Positions 11,179 through 19,915 of a stretch of DNA of 64,000 nucleotides are shown here, in pieces; position 1 is the first letter of the stretch, and the number at the start of each line of letters is the position of its first letter. The stretch covers positions 579,974-643,973 of the forward strand of contig NZ_LISX01000001.1 in the NCBI RefSeq assembly GCF_001905465.1, read 5' to 3'. Below the pieces are notes generated by a model. It ran no database searches. It saw only the letters and a program-made list of their open reading frames with translations, and was not told the origin of the DNA. Origin of the DNA: Kitasatospora sp. CB01950 (lineage in GTDB: Bacteria > Actinomycetota > Actinomycetes > Streptomycetales > Streptomycetaceae). The position numbers and the translations under genes are program-made.

Positions 11179-11215
11179 CGGCGCGCCGCTCCCCGAAAGG
11201 GGGAACGACGCGCCG
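11179..11215 (-). terminator. Hairpin downstream of the lysS-microprotein unit
   Basis: CGGCGCGCC (11179-11187) pairs with GACGCGCCG (11207-11215), and TCCCC / GGGGA closes an inner loop. It follows the 50-residue gene on the minus strand and precedes T-rich sequence. Confidence 0.65.
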
Positions 11216-11228
11216 GTCTGCGGTCGGA

Positions 11229-11381
11229 CTATTCGGCCGGGGAACGGGTCGCCATCGCCTCGGCGGCGGCGTCCTCCTTGGCCTTCTGTGCGCCGCCCTG
11301 GCTGCGGATGATGGCCCGCACCAGGAAGGCGAAACCGATCGCCATCACCAGCGGCGGCACGATCGCGCTGACGTACTCCAT
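11229..11381 (-). CDS. 50-residue single-span membrane microprotein next to lysS
   Basis: A short gene that a length cut-off would miss. The product starts MEYVSAIVPPLVMAIGFAFL, a single N-terminal membrane span, followed by basic residues (VRAIIRSQ) and a charged tail ending MATRSPAE. Its ATG lies only 4 nt after the lysS stop codon, and GAGGAG at the end of lysS serves as its ribosome site, so it is almost certainly translated from the lysS transcript. A hairpin follows it. I recognise it only as the kind of small conserved hypothetical found after lysS in Streptomyces; the function is unknown. Confidence 0.8.
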   Translation of the reverse strand: MEYVSAIVPPLVMAIGFAFLVRAIIRSQGGAQKAKEDAAAEAMATRSPAE

Positions 11382-11385
11382 GGGA

Positions 11386-12957
11386 CTACTCCTCGGTGTC
11401 CTCGTCGGTCTCGGCGGTGGTCGCCTTGTCGCTCTTTCCGGCCTTCTCCGGCTTCACCAGCGGGAACAGCACCGTCTCGCGGATGTTCTTGCCGGTCAGC
11501 AGCATGATCAGGCGGTCCACGCCCAGGCCGAGGCCGCCGGTGGGCGGCATCGCGTACTCCAGGGCGCGCAGGAAGTCCTCGTCGAGCTGCATCGCCTCGA
11601 CGTCGCCGCCGGCCGCCAGCAGGGACTGCGCGGTCAGGCGGGCGCGCTGCTCGACCGGGTCGATCAGCTCGGAGTAGGCGGTGCCGATCTCGGTGCCGAA
11701 GATCACCAGGTCCCACTTCTCCGCGACGCCCTCGATCGAGCGGTGCCGGCGGGTCAGCGGGGAGACCTCGGTCGGGTAGTCCTTGATGAAGGTCGGCTTG
11801 ATCGCGTGGTGCTCCAGCAGGCGCTCGACCATCTCCAGGACGATCTGGCCGTGGCCCCACTCCTTCTCGTACGGGATGCCGGCCTCGTCGGCGAGCTTGC
11901 GCAGCTCGTCCACCGAGGTGGCGGGGGTGACCTCGATGCCCAGGCGGGCGGAGATGCCCGGGTAGACCGAGACCTCCTGCCAGGGCTCGGCGAGGTCGAT
12001 CTCGTGCTCGGTGCCGTCCGGGCCGAGGCCCTTGACCACGGTGGTGCCCAGCGCGTCCTGCGCGGCGTTCACGATGATCGCCCGGATCAGCTCGGCCTGG
12101 GTGTCGTAGTCGCCGTACGCCTCGTACGACTCCAGGGCGGTGAACTCCGGGTTGTGGGTGGCGTCCGCGCCCTCGTTGCGGAAGTTCCGGTTGATCTCGA
12201 AGACCTTCTCGGCGCCGCCGACCACCAGGCGCTTCAGGTACAGCTCGGTCGCGATCCGCAGGTACAGCTCGATGTCGTACGCGTTGATGTGCGTCTTGAA
12301 CGGGCGGGCGTTGGCGCCGCCGTGGATCGGCTGCAGCATCGGGGTCTCGACCTCGAGGTAGCCGCGGTCCTCGTAGGTGCGGCGGATCGAGCGGATCACC
12401 CGGGTGCGCAGGTGCAGCATCTCGCGCGCCTCGGGGTTCACGATCAGGTCCACGTAGCGCTGGCGGACCCGGGCCTCCGGGTCGGTCAGGCCCTTGTGCT
12501 TGTCCGGCAGCGGGCGCAGGCACTTGGCGGTGAGCTCCCAGCGGTCCACCATCACGCTCAGCTCGCCGCGGCGGGAGGTGATCACCTCGCCCTCGACGCC
12601 GACCTGGTCGCCGAGGTCGATGTCGGCCTTCCAGGCGGCCAGCCGCTCCTCGCCCAGCTTGTCCAGGGACAGCATCACCTGGAGGTCGCCGGAGCCGTCG
12701 CGCAGGGTGGCGAAGCAGAGCTTGCCGCCGGTGCGGGCCAGCACGACGCGGCCGGTGATGCCCGCCCGCTCGCCGGTCGCGGTGTCCGAAGCCAGGTCCG
12801 GGTGCTTGTCCCGCAGCTCGGCGATGGTCGAGGTGCGGGGGAATCCGACCGGGTACGGGTCGACGCCGGCCGCCCGCAGCCGGTCCAGCTTCTCGCGCCG
12901 GACGCGCATCTGCTCGGGAAGGTCGTCGGTCGCGGGGAGAGTGCTCTGATCGCTCAC
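11386..12957 (-). CDS. lysS: Class II lysyl-tRNA synthetase
   Basis: About 523 residues. The N-terminal OB-fold anticodon-binding domain covers roughly residues 60-170. The class II catalytic core has motif 1 (RSIRRTYEDRGYLEVETP), motif 2 (FEINRNFRNEGAD followed by HNPEF) and motif 3 (GLGLGVDRLIMLLT). It charges tRNA-Lys. An acidic C-terminal tail follows the core. GTG at 12957 (VSDQSTLPATDD) is preceded by GGTGGGG; the much longer open frame upstream is Pro/Arg-rich shadow. It is cotranscribed with the 50-residue microprotein downstream. Confidence 0.97.
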   Translation of the reverse strand: MSDQSTLPATDDLPEQMRVRREKLDRLRAAGVDPYPVGFPRTSTIAELRDKHPDLASDTATGERAGITGRVVLARTGGKLCFATLRDGSGDLQVMLSLDKLGEERLAAWKADIDLGDQVGVEGEVITSRRGELSVMVDRWELTAKCLRPLPDKHKGLTDPEARVRQRYVDLIVNPEAREMLHLRTRVIRSIRRTYEDRGYLEVETPMLQPIHGGANARPFKTHINAYDIELYLRIATELYLKRLVVGGAEKVFEINRNFRNEGADATHNPEFTALESYEAYGDYDTQAELIRAIIVNAAQDALGTTVVKGLGPDGTEHEIDLAEPWQEVSVYPGISARLGIEVTPATSVDELRKLADEAGIPYEKEWGHGQIVLEMVERLLEHHAIKPTFIKDYPTEVSPLTRRHRSIEGVAEKWDLVIFGTEIGTAYSELIDPVEQRARLTAQSLLAAGGDVEAMQLDEDFLRALEYAMPPTGGLGLGVDRLIMLLTGKNIRETVLFPLVKPEKAGKSDKATTAETDEDTEE

Positions 12958-13046
12958 CCCACCAGGGTAGCCAGGCTCACGGGCTGTTCCGCCACGGGAT
13001 ATCGCACCGCCCGCCCGCGGCCGCGCCGCCGCTCGGCCCCGGACAC

Positions 13047-13078
13047 GCCGAAGCCCCCTCCGGGGAGGGGGCTTCGGC
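13047..13078 (-). terminator. Strong hairpin terminator
   Basis: GCCGAAGCCCCCTCC pairs perfectly with GGAGGGGGCTTCGGC around a minimal loop. It lies just downstream of the minus-strand hypothetical gene ending at 13092 and separates it from lysS. Confidence 0.85.
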
Positions 13079-13091
13079 AGGTGGCGGACGG

Positions 13092-13760
13092 TCAGCCGTC
13101 GGTGCCGGTGGCGAGTTCGGGGCGCTCGGCGTCGGTGGGGGGTTCGGGGTGCGGGGTGGGGCGGGTGCGGCGGCCGAAGAGCTCCGCGGGGGTCGGCATC
13201 CGGCGGGTGCGGGGGAGGTCGGCGGGGGGCTGCGGGTGCTGGTCGCTCATCGGGAACCGTCCTCCAACTGGGATGGCGGGGTGGGGTTCGGGCGCGGGGT
13301 TCGGTACGGCGGCGAGGTGCCGCTGCCCGGAGCCGAGGGAGAGCCGCTCCCGGACCTCCGCCTCGGCGATTGCGTGGCACCGCCCGGCGAGCCGGGAGCG
13401 GCGGGCGTGCTCGGGCGGCCCGCAGGGCTGGCGGGACAGCGCGCGCAGGGCGGAGAGGTCCTCGGCGGTGGGGAGATAGCCGTCGGTGACGGCCTCCTCC
13501 AGCCGTTCCAGGTAGCCGCCCGCGCTGCCCGGAAGAGCCGCCCGGTAGCGGCTCAGGTCGGCCAGCAGGAAGGTGCGCAGACGCCCGCCCTCCTGGACCG
13601 CCTCGTCGATGGCCTCGGTGAGCCGGAGCGCGTCCTGGACGTCCTCGGCCCACAACTCGCCGACGGCGGCGGGCATCGGGAGCCGATCGGGCGCGGCCGG
13701 ATAGAGGGCTTGGGCGAGGGCACGGCGCAGCACCCGGACTTCGTCGGCGCTGAAGGCCAT
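13092..13760 (-). CDS. Conserved actinobacterial hypothetical protein
   Basis: About 222 residues from ATG 13760 (MAFSADEVRVLRRALAQAL). The first ~150 residues are predicted helical and rich in Leu, Arg and Glu. The C-terminal third is Pro-rich and disordered (PPADLPRTRRMPTPAELFG). No catalytic motif or membrane span is seen. ATG 13790 (MPTPHGS) is a rival start: TACTGT lies 6 nt upstream of it, giving a leaderless configuration. It lies between coaX and lysS and is bounded by terminators on both sides. I recognise it only as a conserved Streptomyces hypothetical. Confidence 0.75.
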   Translation of the reverse strand: MAFSADEVRVLRRALAQALYPAAPDRLPMPAAVGELWAEDVQDALRLTEAIDEAVQEGGRLRTFLLADLSRYRAALPGSAGGYLERLEEAVTDGYLPTAEDLSALRALSRQPCGPPEHARRSRLAGRCHAIAEAEVRERLSLGSGQRHLAAVPNPAPEPHPAIPVGGRFPMSDQHPQPPADLPRTRRMPTPAELFGRRTRPTPHPEPPTDAERPELATGTDG

Positions 13761-13870
13761 GCCGCCGCGCGATCCGTGTGGCGTTGGCATGGATCGACAG
13801 TACGTGGCGTACGTCCGACTTATGGCGATTGAGGACGTGTTTGTCCCGATTGGCCTATGAGATGGTGCAT

Positions 13871-13903
13871 CTGACGCCCGGTCGGCGGCCGACCGGGCGT
13901 CAG
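13871..13903 (-). terminator. Terminator at the end of the pan-nad-coaX operon
   Basis: A perfect 15-bp stem, CTGACGCCCGGTCGG (13871-13885) with CCGACCGGGCGTCAG (13889-13903), with a 3-nt loop. It lies 17 bases after the coaX stop codon. Confidence 0.88.
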
Positions 13904-13919
13904 GTGTCGTCAAGTGCCG

Positions 13920-14714
13920 TCAGGCGGTGACCGGGCGGTTGCGTTCGAAGATCAGGCGCAGGCCGATCAGGGTCAGCCACGGCTCGTGCACGTCGATCGA
14001 GTCGGCCTCGCCGAGGACCAGCGGGGCCAGGCCGCCGGTGGCGATCACCTGGACCTCGTTCGGGTCCTTGGCGAGTTCCTTGGCCATCCGGTTGACCAGG
14101 CCGTCCACCTGTCCGGCGAAGCCGTACAGGATGCCCGACTGCATGCCTTCGACGGTGTTCTTGCCGATCACGTTCCGCGGGCGGGCCAGCTCGATCTTGC
14201 GGAGCATCGCGGTGCGGCCGCCCAGGGCGTCGACCGAGATCTCGATGCCCGGGGCGATCGCGCCGCCCACGTAGTCGCCGCGCGCGTTGATCGCGTCGAA
14301 GGTGGTGGCGGTGCCGAAGTCGACCACGATGCACGGCCCGCCGTACAGGTGGTTGGCGGCCAGCGCGTTGACGATCCGGTCCGCGCCGACCTCCTTCGGG
14401 TTGTCCATCAGCACGTGCACGCCGGTCTTCACGCCCGGCTCCACGATCACCGCCGGCACGTCCCCGTAGTACCGGCGGGTCACCTCGCGCAGTTCGTGCA
14501 GTACCGCCGGCACCGAGGAGCAGATGGCCAGGCCGGCCACCCGGTCGTCGGCCGAGACGATCGGGTGGGCGCCCATCAACCCCTGGAGCAGCACCGCCAT
14601 TTCGTCGGCGGTACGGCGCGGGTCGGTGGAGATCCGCCAGTGCTCGACGATCTCCTCGCCGTCGAACAGGCCGAGCGTGGTCTGGGTGTTGCCGACGTCG
14701 ATGGTGAGGAGCAT
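13920..14714 (-). CDS. coaX: Type III pantothenate kinase
   Basis: 264 residues of the ASKHA-fold type III kinase, which phosphorylates pantothenate in the first step of CoA synthesis. The phosphate-1 motif DVGNTQTTLG is at residues 6-15. DFGTATTFD is the second phosphate motif and GADRIVNALAA a further family segment. CoaX is insensitive to CoA feedback in known cases. It is the last gene of the minus-strand cofactor operon, 23 nt after nadC and ahead of a strong terminator. It completes the pantothenate-to-CoA entry begun by panC and panD a few genes upstream. Confidence 0.96.
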   Translation of the reverse strand: MLLTIDVGNTQTTLGLFDGEEIVEHWRISTDPRRTADEMAVLLQGLMGAHPIVSADDRVAGLAICSSVPAVLHELREVTRRYYGDVPAVIVEPGVKTGVHVLMDNPKEVGADRIVNALAANHLYGGPCIVVDFGTATTFDAINARGDYVGGAIAPGIEISVDALGGRTAMLRKIELARPRNVIGKNTVEGMQSGILYGFAGQVDGLVNRMAKELAKDPNEVQVIATGGLAPLVLGEADSIDVHEPWLTLIGLRLIFERNRPVTA

Positions 14715-14737
14715 GGGGCGCTTTCTGCTTGGAAGGG

Positions 14738-15709
14738 TCAGGAACTGCGGAGGTCCAGGCCGATGTCCAGGATCGGCGAGGAGTGCGTCAGGGCGCCGAC
14801 GGCCAGGAAGTCGACACCAGTCTCCGCGACCTCACGCGCCGTGGCCAGGGTCAGACCACCGGAAGCCTCCAGCTTCGCCCGGCCCGCGACCAGGGCGACC
14901 GCCTCGCGCAGCTGCTCGGTGCTGAAGTTGTCCAGCAGGATGAGGTCCGCGCCGGCCTCCAGCACCGGGGCGATCTGCTCGATGGTGTCCACCTCGACCT
15001 CGATCGGCAGCTCCGGGAACGCCTCGCGGACGGCGGTGAACGCCTCCGCGACGCCGCCGGCGGCGACCACGTGGTTGTCCTTCACCAGCGCCGCGTCCGA
15101 GAGCGCCATCCGGTGGTTGGCACCGCCGCCCGCGCGGACCGCGAACTTCTCCAGCGCGCGCAGGCCCGGGGTGGTCTTGCGGGTGTCGCGGACCACCGCC
15201 CCGGTGCCCTCCAGGGCGTCCGCCCAGGCGCGGGTCGCGGTGGCGATGCCCGACAGGTGGCAGAGCAGGTTCAGCGCGGAACGCTCGGCGGTCAGCAGGT
15301 CACGGGTCCGGCTGCGCACCGAGAGCAGCACCTGGCCGGCCTCGACCGAAGCGCCGTCCTCGACGTGCCGCTCGACCTCGAACTCCTCCTCGCAGACCAG
15401 CGAGACGACCGCCTCGGCGACCCGCAGACCCGCGACGACACCCGCCTGACGGGCCGTGAAGTCCGCCGTCGCGACGGCCTCGGCGGGGACGGTGGCCACC
15501 GAGGTGACGTCCTCGCCGCCGGCCAGGTCCTCGGACAGGGCCATCATCGCCACGTCCTCGACCTCGACCGGGTCCAGGCCGGCCGCCTCCAGCAGCTCGG
15601 CCAGCGCGGGGTCGAGCCCGGTCTCGTACACCTCGCCGTCACCGCAGGCACAGCCGTCGCCGCAGCCGTCGGGCTCGGCGGACAGGAGGGGGAGTTCGTC
15701 GTGGGACAT
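14738..15709 (-). CDS. nadC: Nicotinate-nucleotide pyrophosphorylase (carboxylating), with Cys-rich N-terminal extension
   Basis: 323 residues, longer than the usual ~280. NadC converts quinolinate and PRPP to nicotinate mononucleotide and CO2. Family motifs include RKTTPGLRALEKFAVRAGGG, NHRMALSDAALVKDNH and EVEVDTIEQ. The first ~45 residues are extra: an acidic stretch holding a CX3CXC cluster (Cys16, Cys20, Cys22) and several Asp and Glu. ATG 15709 is preceded by GGAGCTC. It sits between nadB and coaX in one operon. The cysteines could bind metal or sense redox, but that is speculation. Confidence 0.95.
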   Translation of the reverse strand: MSHDELPLLSAEPDGCGDGCACGDGEVYETGLDPALAELLEAAGLDPVEVEDVAMMALSEDLAGGEDVTSVATVPAEAVATADFTARQAGVVAGLRVAEAVVSLVCEEEFEVERHVEDGASVEAGQVLLSVRSRTRDLLTAERSALNLLCHLSGIATATRAWADALEGTGAVVRDTRKTTPGLRALEKFAVRAGGGANHRMALSDAALVKDNHVVAAGGVAEAFTAVREAFPELPIEVEVDTIEQIAPVLEAGADLILLDNFSTEQLREAVALVAGRAKLEASGGLTLATAREVAETGVDFLAVGALTHSSPILDIGLDLRSS

Positions 15710-15742
15710 GAAGGGAGCTCCAAGGGGATAGATGCGCCCCGC

Positions 15743-15770
15743 AGGGGCGCGAGGAACTGCACGAAGCGGG
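15743..15770. repeat. Dispersed GC-rich repeat, copy 1 (intergenic)
   Basis: A 28-nt segment, AGGGGCGCGAGGAACTGC (15743-15760) then ACGAAGCGGG, lies between nadB and nadC. It matches 43678-43705 at almost every position. A short hairpin GCGCCCC / GGGGCGC precedes it. Similar sequences recur between genes in many Streptomyces genomes, as I recall. Confidence 0.7.
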
Positions 15771-15839
15771 AGGGGACGAGGAGTCAGATCCGGTACGGGC
15801 GGGGCCGGGCTCCCCGGGACGGTGCAACCGGCCGTCGCA

Positions 15840-17462
15840 TCAAGAACATTCCGTGCCCAGCGGGTGGATCACGTGGCGCTGCCAGTCGGCGTCGTCGCGG
15901 TCGGGGAAGTCTTCGCGCCAGTGGCAGCCGCGGGTCTCCTCGCGGAGCGCAGCGGCGGCGGTGAGGGCGGTGGCGACCTGGTGGAGGTTGGTGGCCTCCC
16001 AGGTCTCGACGGAGGGGGAGCCGGGGTGGGCCGGGTCGGGCAGGGCCGCCAGGCCCTTCGCGGTGGCGGCCAGCGACTCCGCGGAGCGGATCACGCCCGC
16101 GCCGGTGGACATCAGCTGCTGGATCGCGCCGCGGCTCTCCGCCGCGAGCAGCGGAACGGGCGCGGCGGCCCGCGCGGCGTCCGTGGTCACCGTGCGGGCG
16201 GGCAGCTGCCCGGCCTCCGCGAGCGCGGACAGGTCGGCGGCGATCCGCTCGGCGAAGACCAGGCCTTCGAGCAGCGAGTTGGAGGCGAGGCGGTTCGCGC
16301 CGTGCACGCCGGTGCACGCGACCTCGCCGCAGGCGTACAGGCCCGGGACGGTGGTGCGGCCGTGCAGGTCGGTGCGGATGCCGCCGGAGGCGAAGTGCAC
16401 GGCCGGGGCGACCGGGATCGGCTCGGTGACCGGGTCGATGCCGTGGGTGCGGCAGGCCGCCAGGATGGTGGGGAAGCGGTGCTCCCACATCCGGGCGCCG
16501 AAGTGCCGCCCGTCCAGGTACATGTTCTGGGTGCCCTGGGCGAGCATCCGGCGGGTGATGGCCTTGGCGACGATGTCGCGCGGGGCGAGTTCGGCGAGCT
16601 CGTGCTGCCCGACCATGAAGCGCACGCCGTCGGCGTCCACCAGGTGCGCGCCCTCGCCGCGGACGGCCTCGGAGACCAGCGGCTGCTGGCCCTGCGCGTC
16701 CACGCCGAGGAACAGCACGGTGGGGTGGAACTGGACGAACTCCAGGTCGGTGACCTCGGCGCCGGCCCGCAGGGCGAGCGCGACGCCGTCGCCGGTGGAC
16801 ACCGCCGGGTTGGTGGTCGCCGAGAAGACCTGGCCCATGCCGCCGGACGCCAGCACCACGGCGCGGGCCAGGATCGCGCCGACGCCGTCGCGCTGGCCCT
16901 CGCCCATCACGTGCAGGGTGACGCCGGAGGCGTGGCCGCCGGCGTCGGTGAGCAGGTCCAGGACGAGAGCGTGCTCGATGAGTTCGAGGCCCGGGTCGGC
17001 CTCGACGGCGGCGACCAGGGCGCGTTCGATCTCGGCGCCGGTGGCGTCGCCGCCGGCGTGCGCGATCCGGCGGCGGTGGTGCCCGCCCTCGCGGGTGAGG
17101 ACGATCTCGCCGTCCTCGTCGAGGTCGAACTCGGCGCCCAGCTCGATGAGCCGGCGCACCGCGTCCGGGCCCTCGGTGACCAGGGTGCGGACCGCCTCCT
17201 CGTCGCACAGCCCGGCCCCGGCGACCAGGGTGTCCTGAAGGTGCTGCTCCGGGGTGTCGCCCTCGCCCAGGGCGGCGGCGACGCCGCCCTGGGCCCAGCG
17301 GGTGGAGCCGTCGTCGAGCATCGCCTTGGTGACCACCATGGCCCGCAGACCGGCCTTGCGGGCATTGAGCGCGACGGTGAGGCCGGCCACGCCGGAGCCG
17401 ACGACGACCACGTCGGTGCTCGTGGTCCAGCCGGGGGCGGGGGCGGTCAGACGATGCGTCAT
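15840..17462 (-). CDS. nadB: L-aspartate oxidase
   Basis: 540 residues, FAD flavoprotein of the succinate dehydrogenase/fumarate reductase family. It oxidises L-aspartate to iminoaspartate, the first step of de novo NAD synthesis. The N-terminal dinucleotide-binding motif VVVVGSGVAGLTVAL lies at about residues 18-32. STRWAQGGVAAAL, REGGHHRRRIAH and HPTVLF are family signatures, and GGIRTDLHGRTTVPGLYACGEVACTGVHGANRLASNSLLE, read in pieces, gives the FAD and active-site loops. ATG 17462 follows AAGGAG. It starts 16 nt after panD stops. Quinolinate synthase (nadA) is not in the window. Confidence 0.97.
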   Translation of the reverse strand: MTHRLTAPAPGWTTSTDVVVVGSGVAGLTVALNARKAGLRAMVVTKAMLDDGSTRWAQGGVAAALGEGDTPEQHLQDTLVAGAGLCDEEAVRTLVTEGPDAVRRLIELGAEFDLDEDGEIVLTREGGHHRRRIAHAGGDATGAEIERALVAAVEADPGLELIEHALVLDLLTDAGGHASGVTLHVMGEGQRDGVGAILARAVVLASGGMGQVFSATTNPAVSTGDGVALALRAGAEVTDLEFVQFHPTVLFLGVDAQGQQPLVSEAVRGEGAHLVDADGVRFMVGQHELAELAPRDIVAKAITRRMLAQGTQNMYLDGRHFGARMWEHRFPTILAACRTHGIDPVTEPIPVAPAVHFASGGIRTDLHGRTTVPGLYACGEVACTGVHGANRLASNSLLEGLVFAERIAADLSALAEAGQLPARTVTTDAARAAAPVPLLAAESRGAIQQLMSTGAGVIRSAESLAATAKGLAALPDPAHPGSPSVETWEATNLHQVATALTAAAALREETRGCHWREDFPDRDDADWQRHVIHPLGTECS

Positions 17463-17478
17463 GGCTTCAGCTGCTCCT

Positions 17479-17925
17479 TCAGTGCGCGACGACGGCCGCG
17501 CCGTCCGCCCCACCGTACGCGGCGTCACCGCGCACCAGACCGCTGCCCTCCGGGGCGTCCGCGGGGTCGCCGCCGAGGCCGCTGACCCGGTTGTGCTCGT
17601 CCACGAACACCACCTTGGGCAGGTACGCCTTGGCCTCGGCGGTCTCCATCTGCCCGTAGGCGATCAGGATCACCAGGTCGCCGGGGTGAACCAGCCGGGC
17701 GGCGGCGCCGTTGATGCCGATGACGCCGGAGCCGCGCGGGCCCGCGATGGTGTAGGTCTCCAGCCGGGCGCCGTTGTTGATGTCGACGATGTGGACCAGC
17801 TCGCCGGGGAGCAGGTCCGCGGCGTCGAGCAGGTCCTCGTCGACCGTCACCGATCCCACGTAGTGCAGGTCGGCCTGGGTGACGGTGGCACGGTGGATCT
17901 TGGACTTGAGCATGGTGCGGAGCAT
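17479..17925 (-). CDS. panD: Aspartate 1-decarboxylase proenzyme
   Basis: 148 residues, pyruvoyl enzyme that converts L-aspartate to beta-alanine for pantothenate. The self-cleavage site is Gly24-Ser25 in HYVGSVTVD; Ser25 becomes the pyruvoyl group. Other family pieces are [28 protein letters not shown] and [12 protein letters not shown]. The C-terminal ~30 residues are Gly/Ala-rich and beyond the usual ~125-residue core. ATG 17925 (MLRTMLKSK) agrees with the usual actinobacterial start. Operon position is between panC and nadB, so two aspartate-consuming enzymes are adjacent. Confidence 0.97.
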   Translation of the reverse strand: MLRTMLKSKIHRATVTQADLHYVGSVTVDEDLLDAADLLPGELVHIVDINNGARLETYTIAGPRGSGVIGINGAAARLVHPGDLVILIAYGQMETAEAKAYLPKVVFVDEHNRVSGLGGDPADAPEGSGLVRGDAAYGGADGAAVVAH

Positions 17926-17987
17926 GTGGTCACGCCTCTCTGAGTGCATGCCGGGGCTACAGCCGTACTTGTCGGACGATTCAGTGC

Positions 17988-18893
17988 TTATCGGACAATG
18001 ATGGTCACGTTGTCGATCAGCCGGGTCGAGCCGACCCCGGCCGCGAGCGCGAGCACCGCCTCGCCCTGGAAGTCGTCCGGCGCCTCGGTGAAGGACATCG
18101 GATCGATCAGGGCGAGGTAGTCGAGGGAGATGCCGTCCGCGTCGTCCAGCACGGCGGCGGCCGCCTCGCGGACGGCCTTGGCGCCCTGGGCGCCGGCGTC
18201 GCGGCCGGCGAACAGGGCGCGGGAGAGGGCGAGCGCCCGGGTGCGCTCGTCGTCGGAGAGGAAGCGGTTGCGGGAGGACAGCGCGAGGCCGTCCTCCTCG
18301 CGGACGGTCGGGACGCCGACGATCTCCACGTCGAAGTCCAGGTCCGCGACCATGCGGCGGATGATCGCCAGCTGCTGGGCGTCCTTCTCGCCGAAGACCG
18401 CGAAGTCCGGGTCGGTGATGTGCAGCAGCTTGGCGACGACGGTCAGCACGCCGTCGAAGTGGCCGTGGCGGGACGCGCCCTCGAAGCCGTTGCCCATCGG
18501 GCCCGCCGAGAGGCGCACCAGCGGCTCGCCGTTCGGGTAGACCTCGTCGACGGACGGGGCGAACACCACGTCCGCGCCCATCTCCTCGGCGAGCGCGAGG
18601 TCCGCGTCCAGGGTGCGCGGGTAGCGGTCGAGGTCCTCGCCGGCGCCGAACTGCAGCGGGTTCACGAACACCGTGACGGCGACCCGGCCGTCCTTGCCGA
18701 CCTGGCGGCGGGCCTCCCGGACCAGCGCCGCGTGGCCCTGGTGCAGCGCGCCCATGGTCATCACCACGGCGTTGTCCACCGGCTGCTCGTCCGGCCAGAA
18801 CGCCGCCTCGAACTCCTCAACGGTGCGGGCCAGCACCGCCTTGCGGACCTTCGCCGCCTTCGGGGCCTTCGCCGGGCGCCTGTCGCGTGCCAT
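17988..18893 (-). CDS. panC: Pantothenate synthetase
   Basis: 301 residues. It joins pantoate and beta-alanine using ATP through a pantoyl-adenylate. The nucleotidyltransferase HxGH motif is HQGH at residues 51-54 within [25 protein letters not shown] and [10 protein letters not shown] are the later ATP and KMSKS-like regions, and [10 protein letters not shown] binds pantoate. An N-terminal basic extension ([14 protein letters not shown]) precedes the domain. The ATG overlaps the upstream DUF2520 gene's stop codon by one base (TGATG), so the two are translationally coupled. Confidence 0.97.
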   Translation of the reverse strand: MARDRRPAKAPKAAKVRKAVLARTVEEFEAAFWPDEQPVDNAVVMTMGALHQGHAALVREARRQVGKDGRVAVTVFVNPLQFGAGEDLDRYPRTLDADLALAEEMGADVVFAPSVDEVYPNGEPLVRLSAGPMGNGFEGASRHGHFDGVLTVVAKLLHITDPDFAVFGEKDAQQLAIIRRMVADLDFDVEIVGVPTVREEDGLALSSRNRFLSDDERTRALALSRALFAGRDAGAQGAKAVREAAAAVLDDADGISLDYLALIDPMSFTEAPDDFQGEAVLALAAGVGSTRLIDNVTIIVR

Positions 18894-19807
18894 CAGTGGT
18901 TCTCCTCGTTCAGTACGTCCAGCAGCGCCGCCGCCGGTTCGGGCTTCAACGATCCGTTGGCGACCGCCCGTTGCGCGGTCGCCCTCGCCATCGCCCGGTA
19001 CGCCTGGCCGATGTCCGGGGTCACCGTAGCGAGTCGGTCGAGGTGCTTGCGCACCGTCCCCACGTCGCCCCGGGCGACCGGGCCGGTGAGGGCCAGGTCG
19101 CCGGAGCGCAGGGCGTTGTCCAGGGCCGCGCCGAGCAGCGGGCCGAGCATCTGGCCGGGCTCGGCGACACCCGCCGTGCGCAGCAGCTCCATCGCCTGCG
19201 CGACCAGCGTGACCAGGTGGTTCGCGCCGTGCGCGAGGGCCGTGTGGTACAGCGGCCGGACGTCCTCGGGGATCCAGGACGGCTCGCCGCCCATCTCCAC
19301 CACCAGCGCCTCGGCGACCGGACGGTACTCCTCGGGCGCGGTCACGCCGAACGGGCAGCCGGCCAGTCGGGCCACGTCCACCGAGGTGCCGGTGAACGTC
19401 ATCGCCGGGTGCAGCGCGAGCGGCAGCGCGCCCTGCAGGGTGGCGGGCTCCAGCACCGCCACGCCGTGCGCGCCCGAGGTGTGGACGAGTATCTGACCCG
19501 GGCGGACCGCGCCGGTCGCGGCCAGACCGCTCACCAGGTCGGGGAGGACGTCGTCCGGGACGGTCAGCAGGACGAGATCGGCCGCGGCCATCACCTGCGG
19601 CGGCGTCACCAGGCGGACGCCCGGCAGCAGCGCCTCGGCGCGACGCCGCGAGGCGGCGGAGACGCCGGACGCGGCGACGACGCGGTGCCCGGCCATCTGC
19701 AGGGCCGCGCCCAGGGCAGGACCGACCCGGCCGGCCCCGACCACCCCGACAGCGAGCCGGGCCGGGCGGTTACCGGGGTCGGAGGGGTCTCCGAAGTCGT
19801 GCAGCAC
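18893..19807 (-). CDS. Rossmann-fold DUF2520 protein coupled to panC
   Basis: 304 residues from GTG 19807, with GGAACGGAAGA just upstream. The N-terminal NAD(P)-binding fold has [17 protein letters not shown] at about residues 18-34. A C-terminal all-helical DUF2520 domain contains the [13 protein letters not shown] and [11 protein letters not shown] segments. The architecture is like ketopantoate or pyrroline-5-carboxylate reductases. The one-base overlap with panC and the pantothenate context suggest a ketopantoate-reductase-like role, but no direct catalytic evidence is visible. It is the likely first gene of the panC-panD-nadB-nadC-coaX operon. Confidence 0.88.
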   Translation of the reverse strand: MLHDFGDPSDPGNRPARLAVGVVGAGRVGPALGAALQMAGHRVVAASGVSAASRRRAEALLPGVRLVTPPQVMAAADLVLLTVPDDVLPDLVSGLAATGAVRPGQILVHTSGAHGVAVLEPATLQGALPLALHPAMTFTGTSVDVARLAGCPFGVTAPEEYRPVAEALVVEMGGEPSWIPEDVRPLYHTALAHGANHLVTLVAQAMELLRTAGVAEPGQMLGPLLGAALDNALRSGDLALTGPVARGDVGTVRKHLDRLATVTPDIGQAYRAMARATAQRAVANGSLKPEPAAALLDVLNEENH

Positions 19808-19915
19808 TCTTCCGTTCCAGTCCTCGGCGGGTACCAGACGTACCGCTCAATGGTACGGGGCCGCTGCGCCCGCCCACCCACCCGAGCACCCGCCGGCGGA
19901 AGGGCAGGGTGGAGG

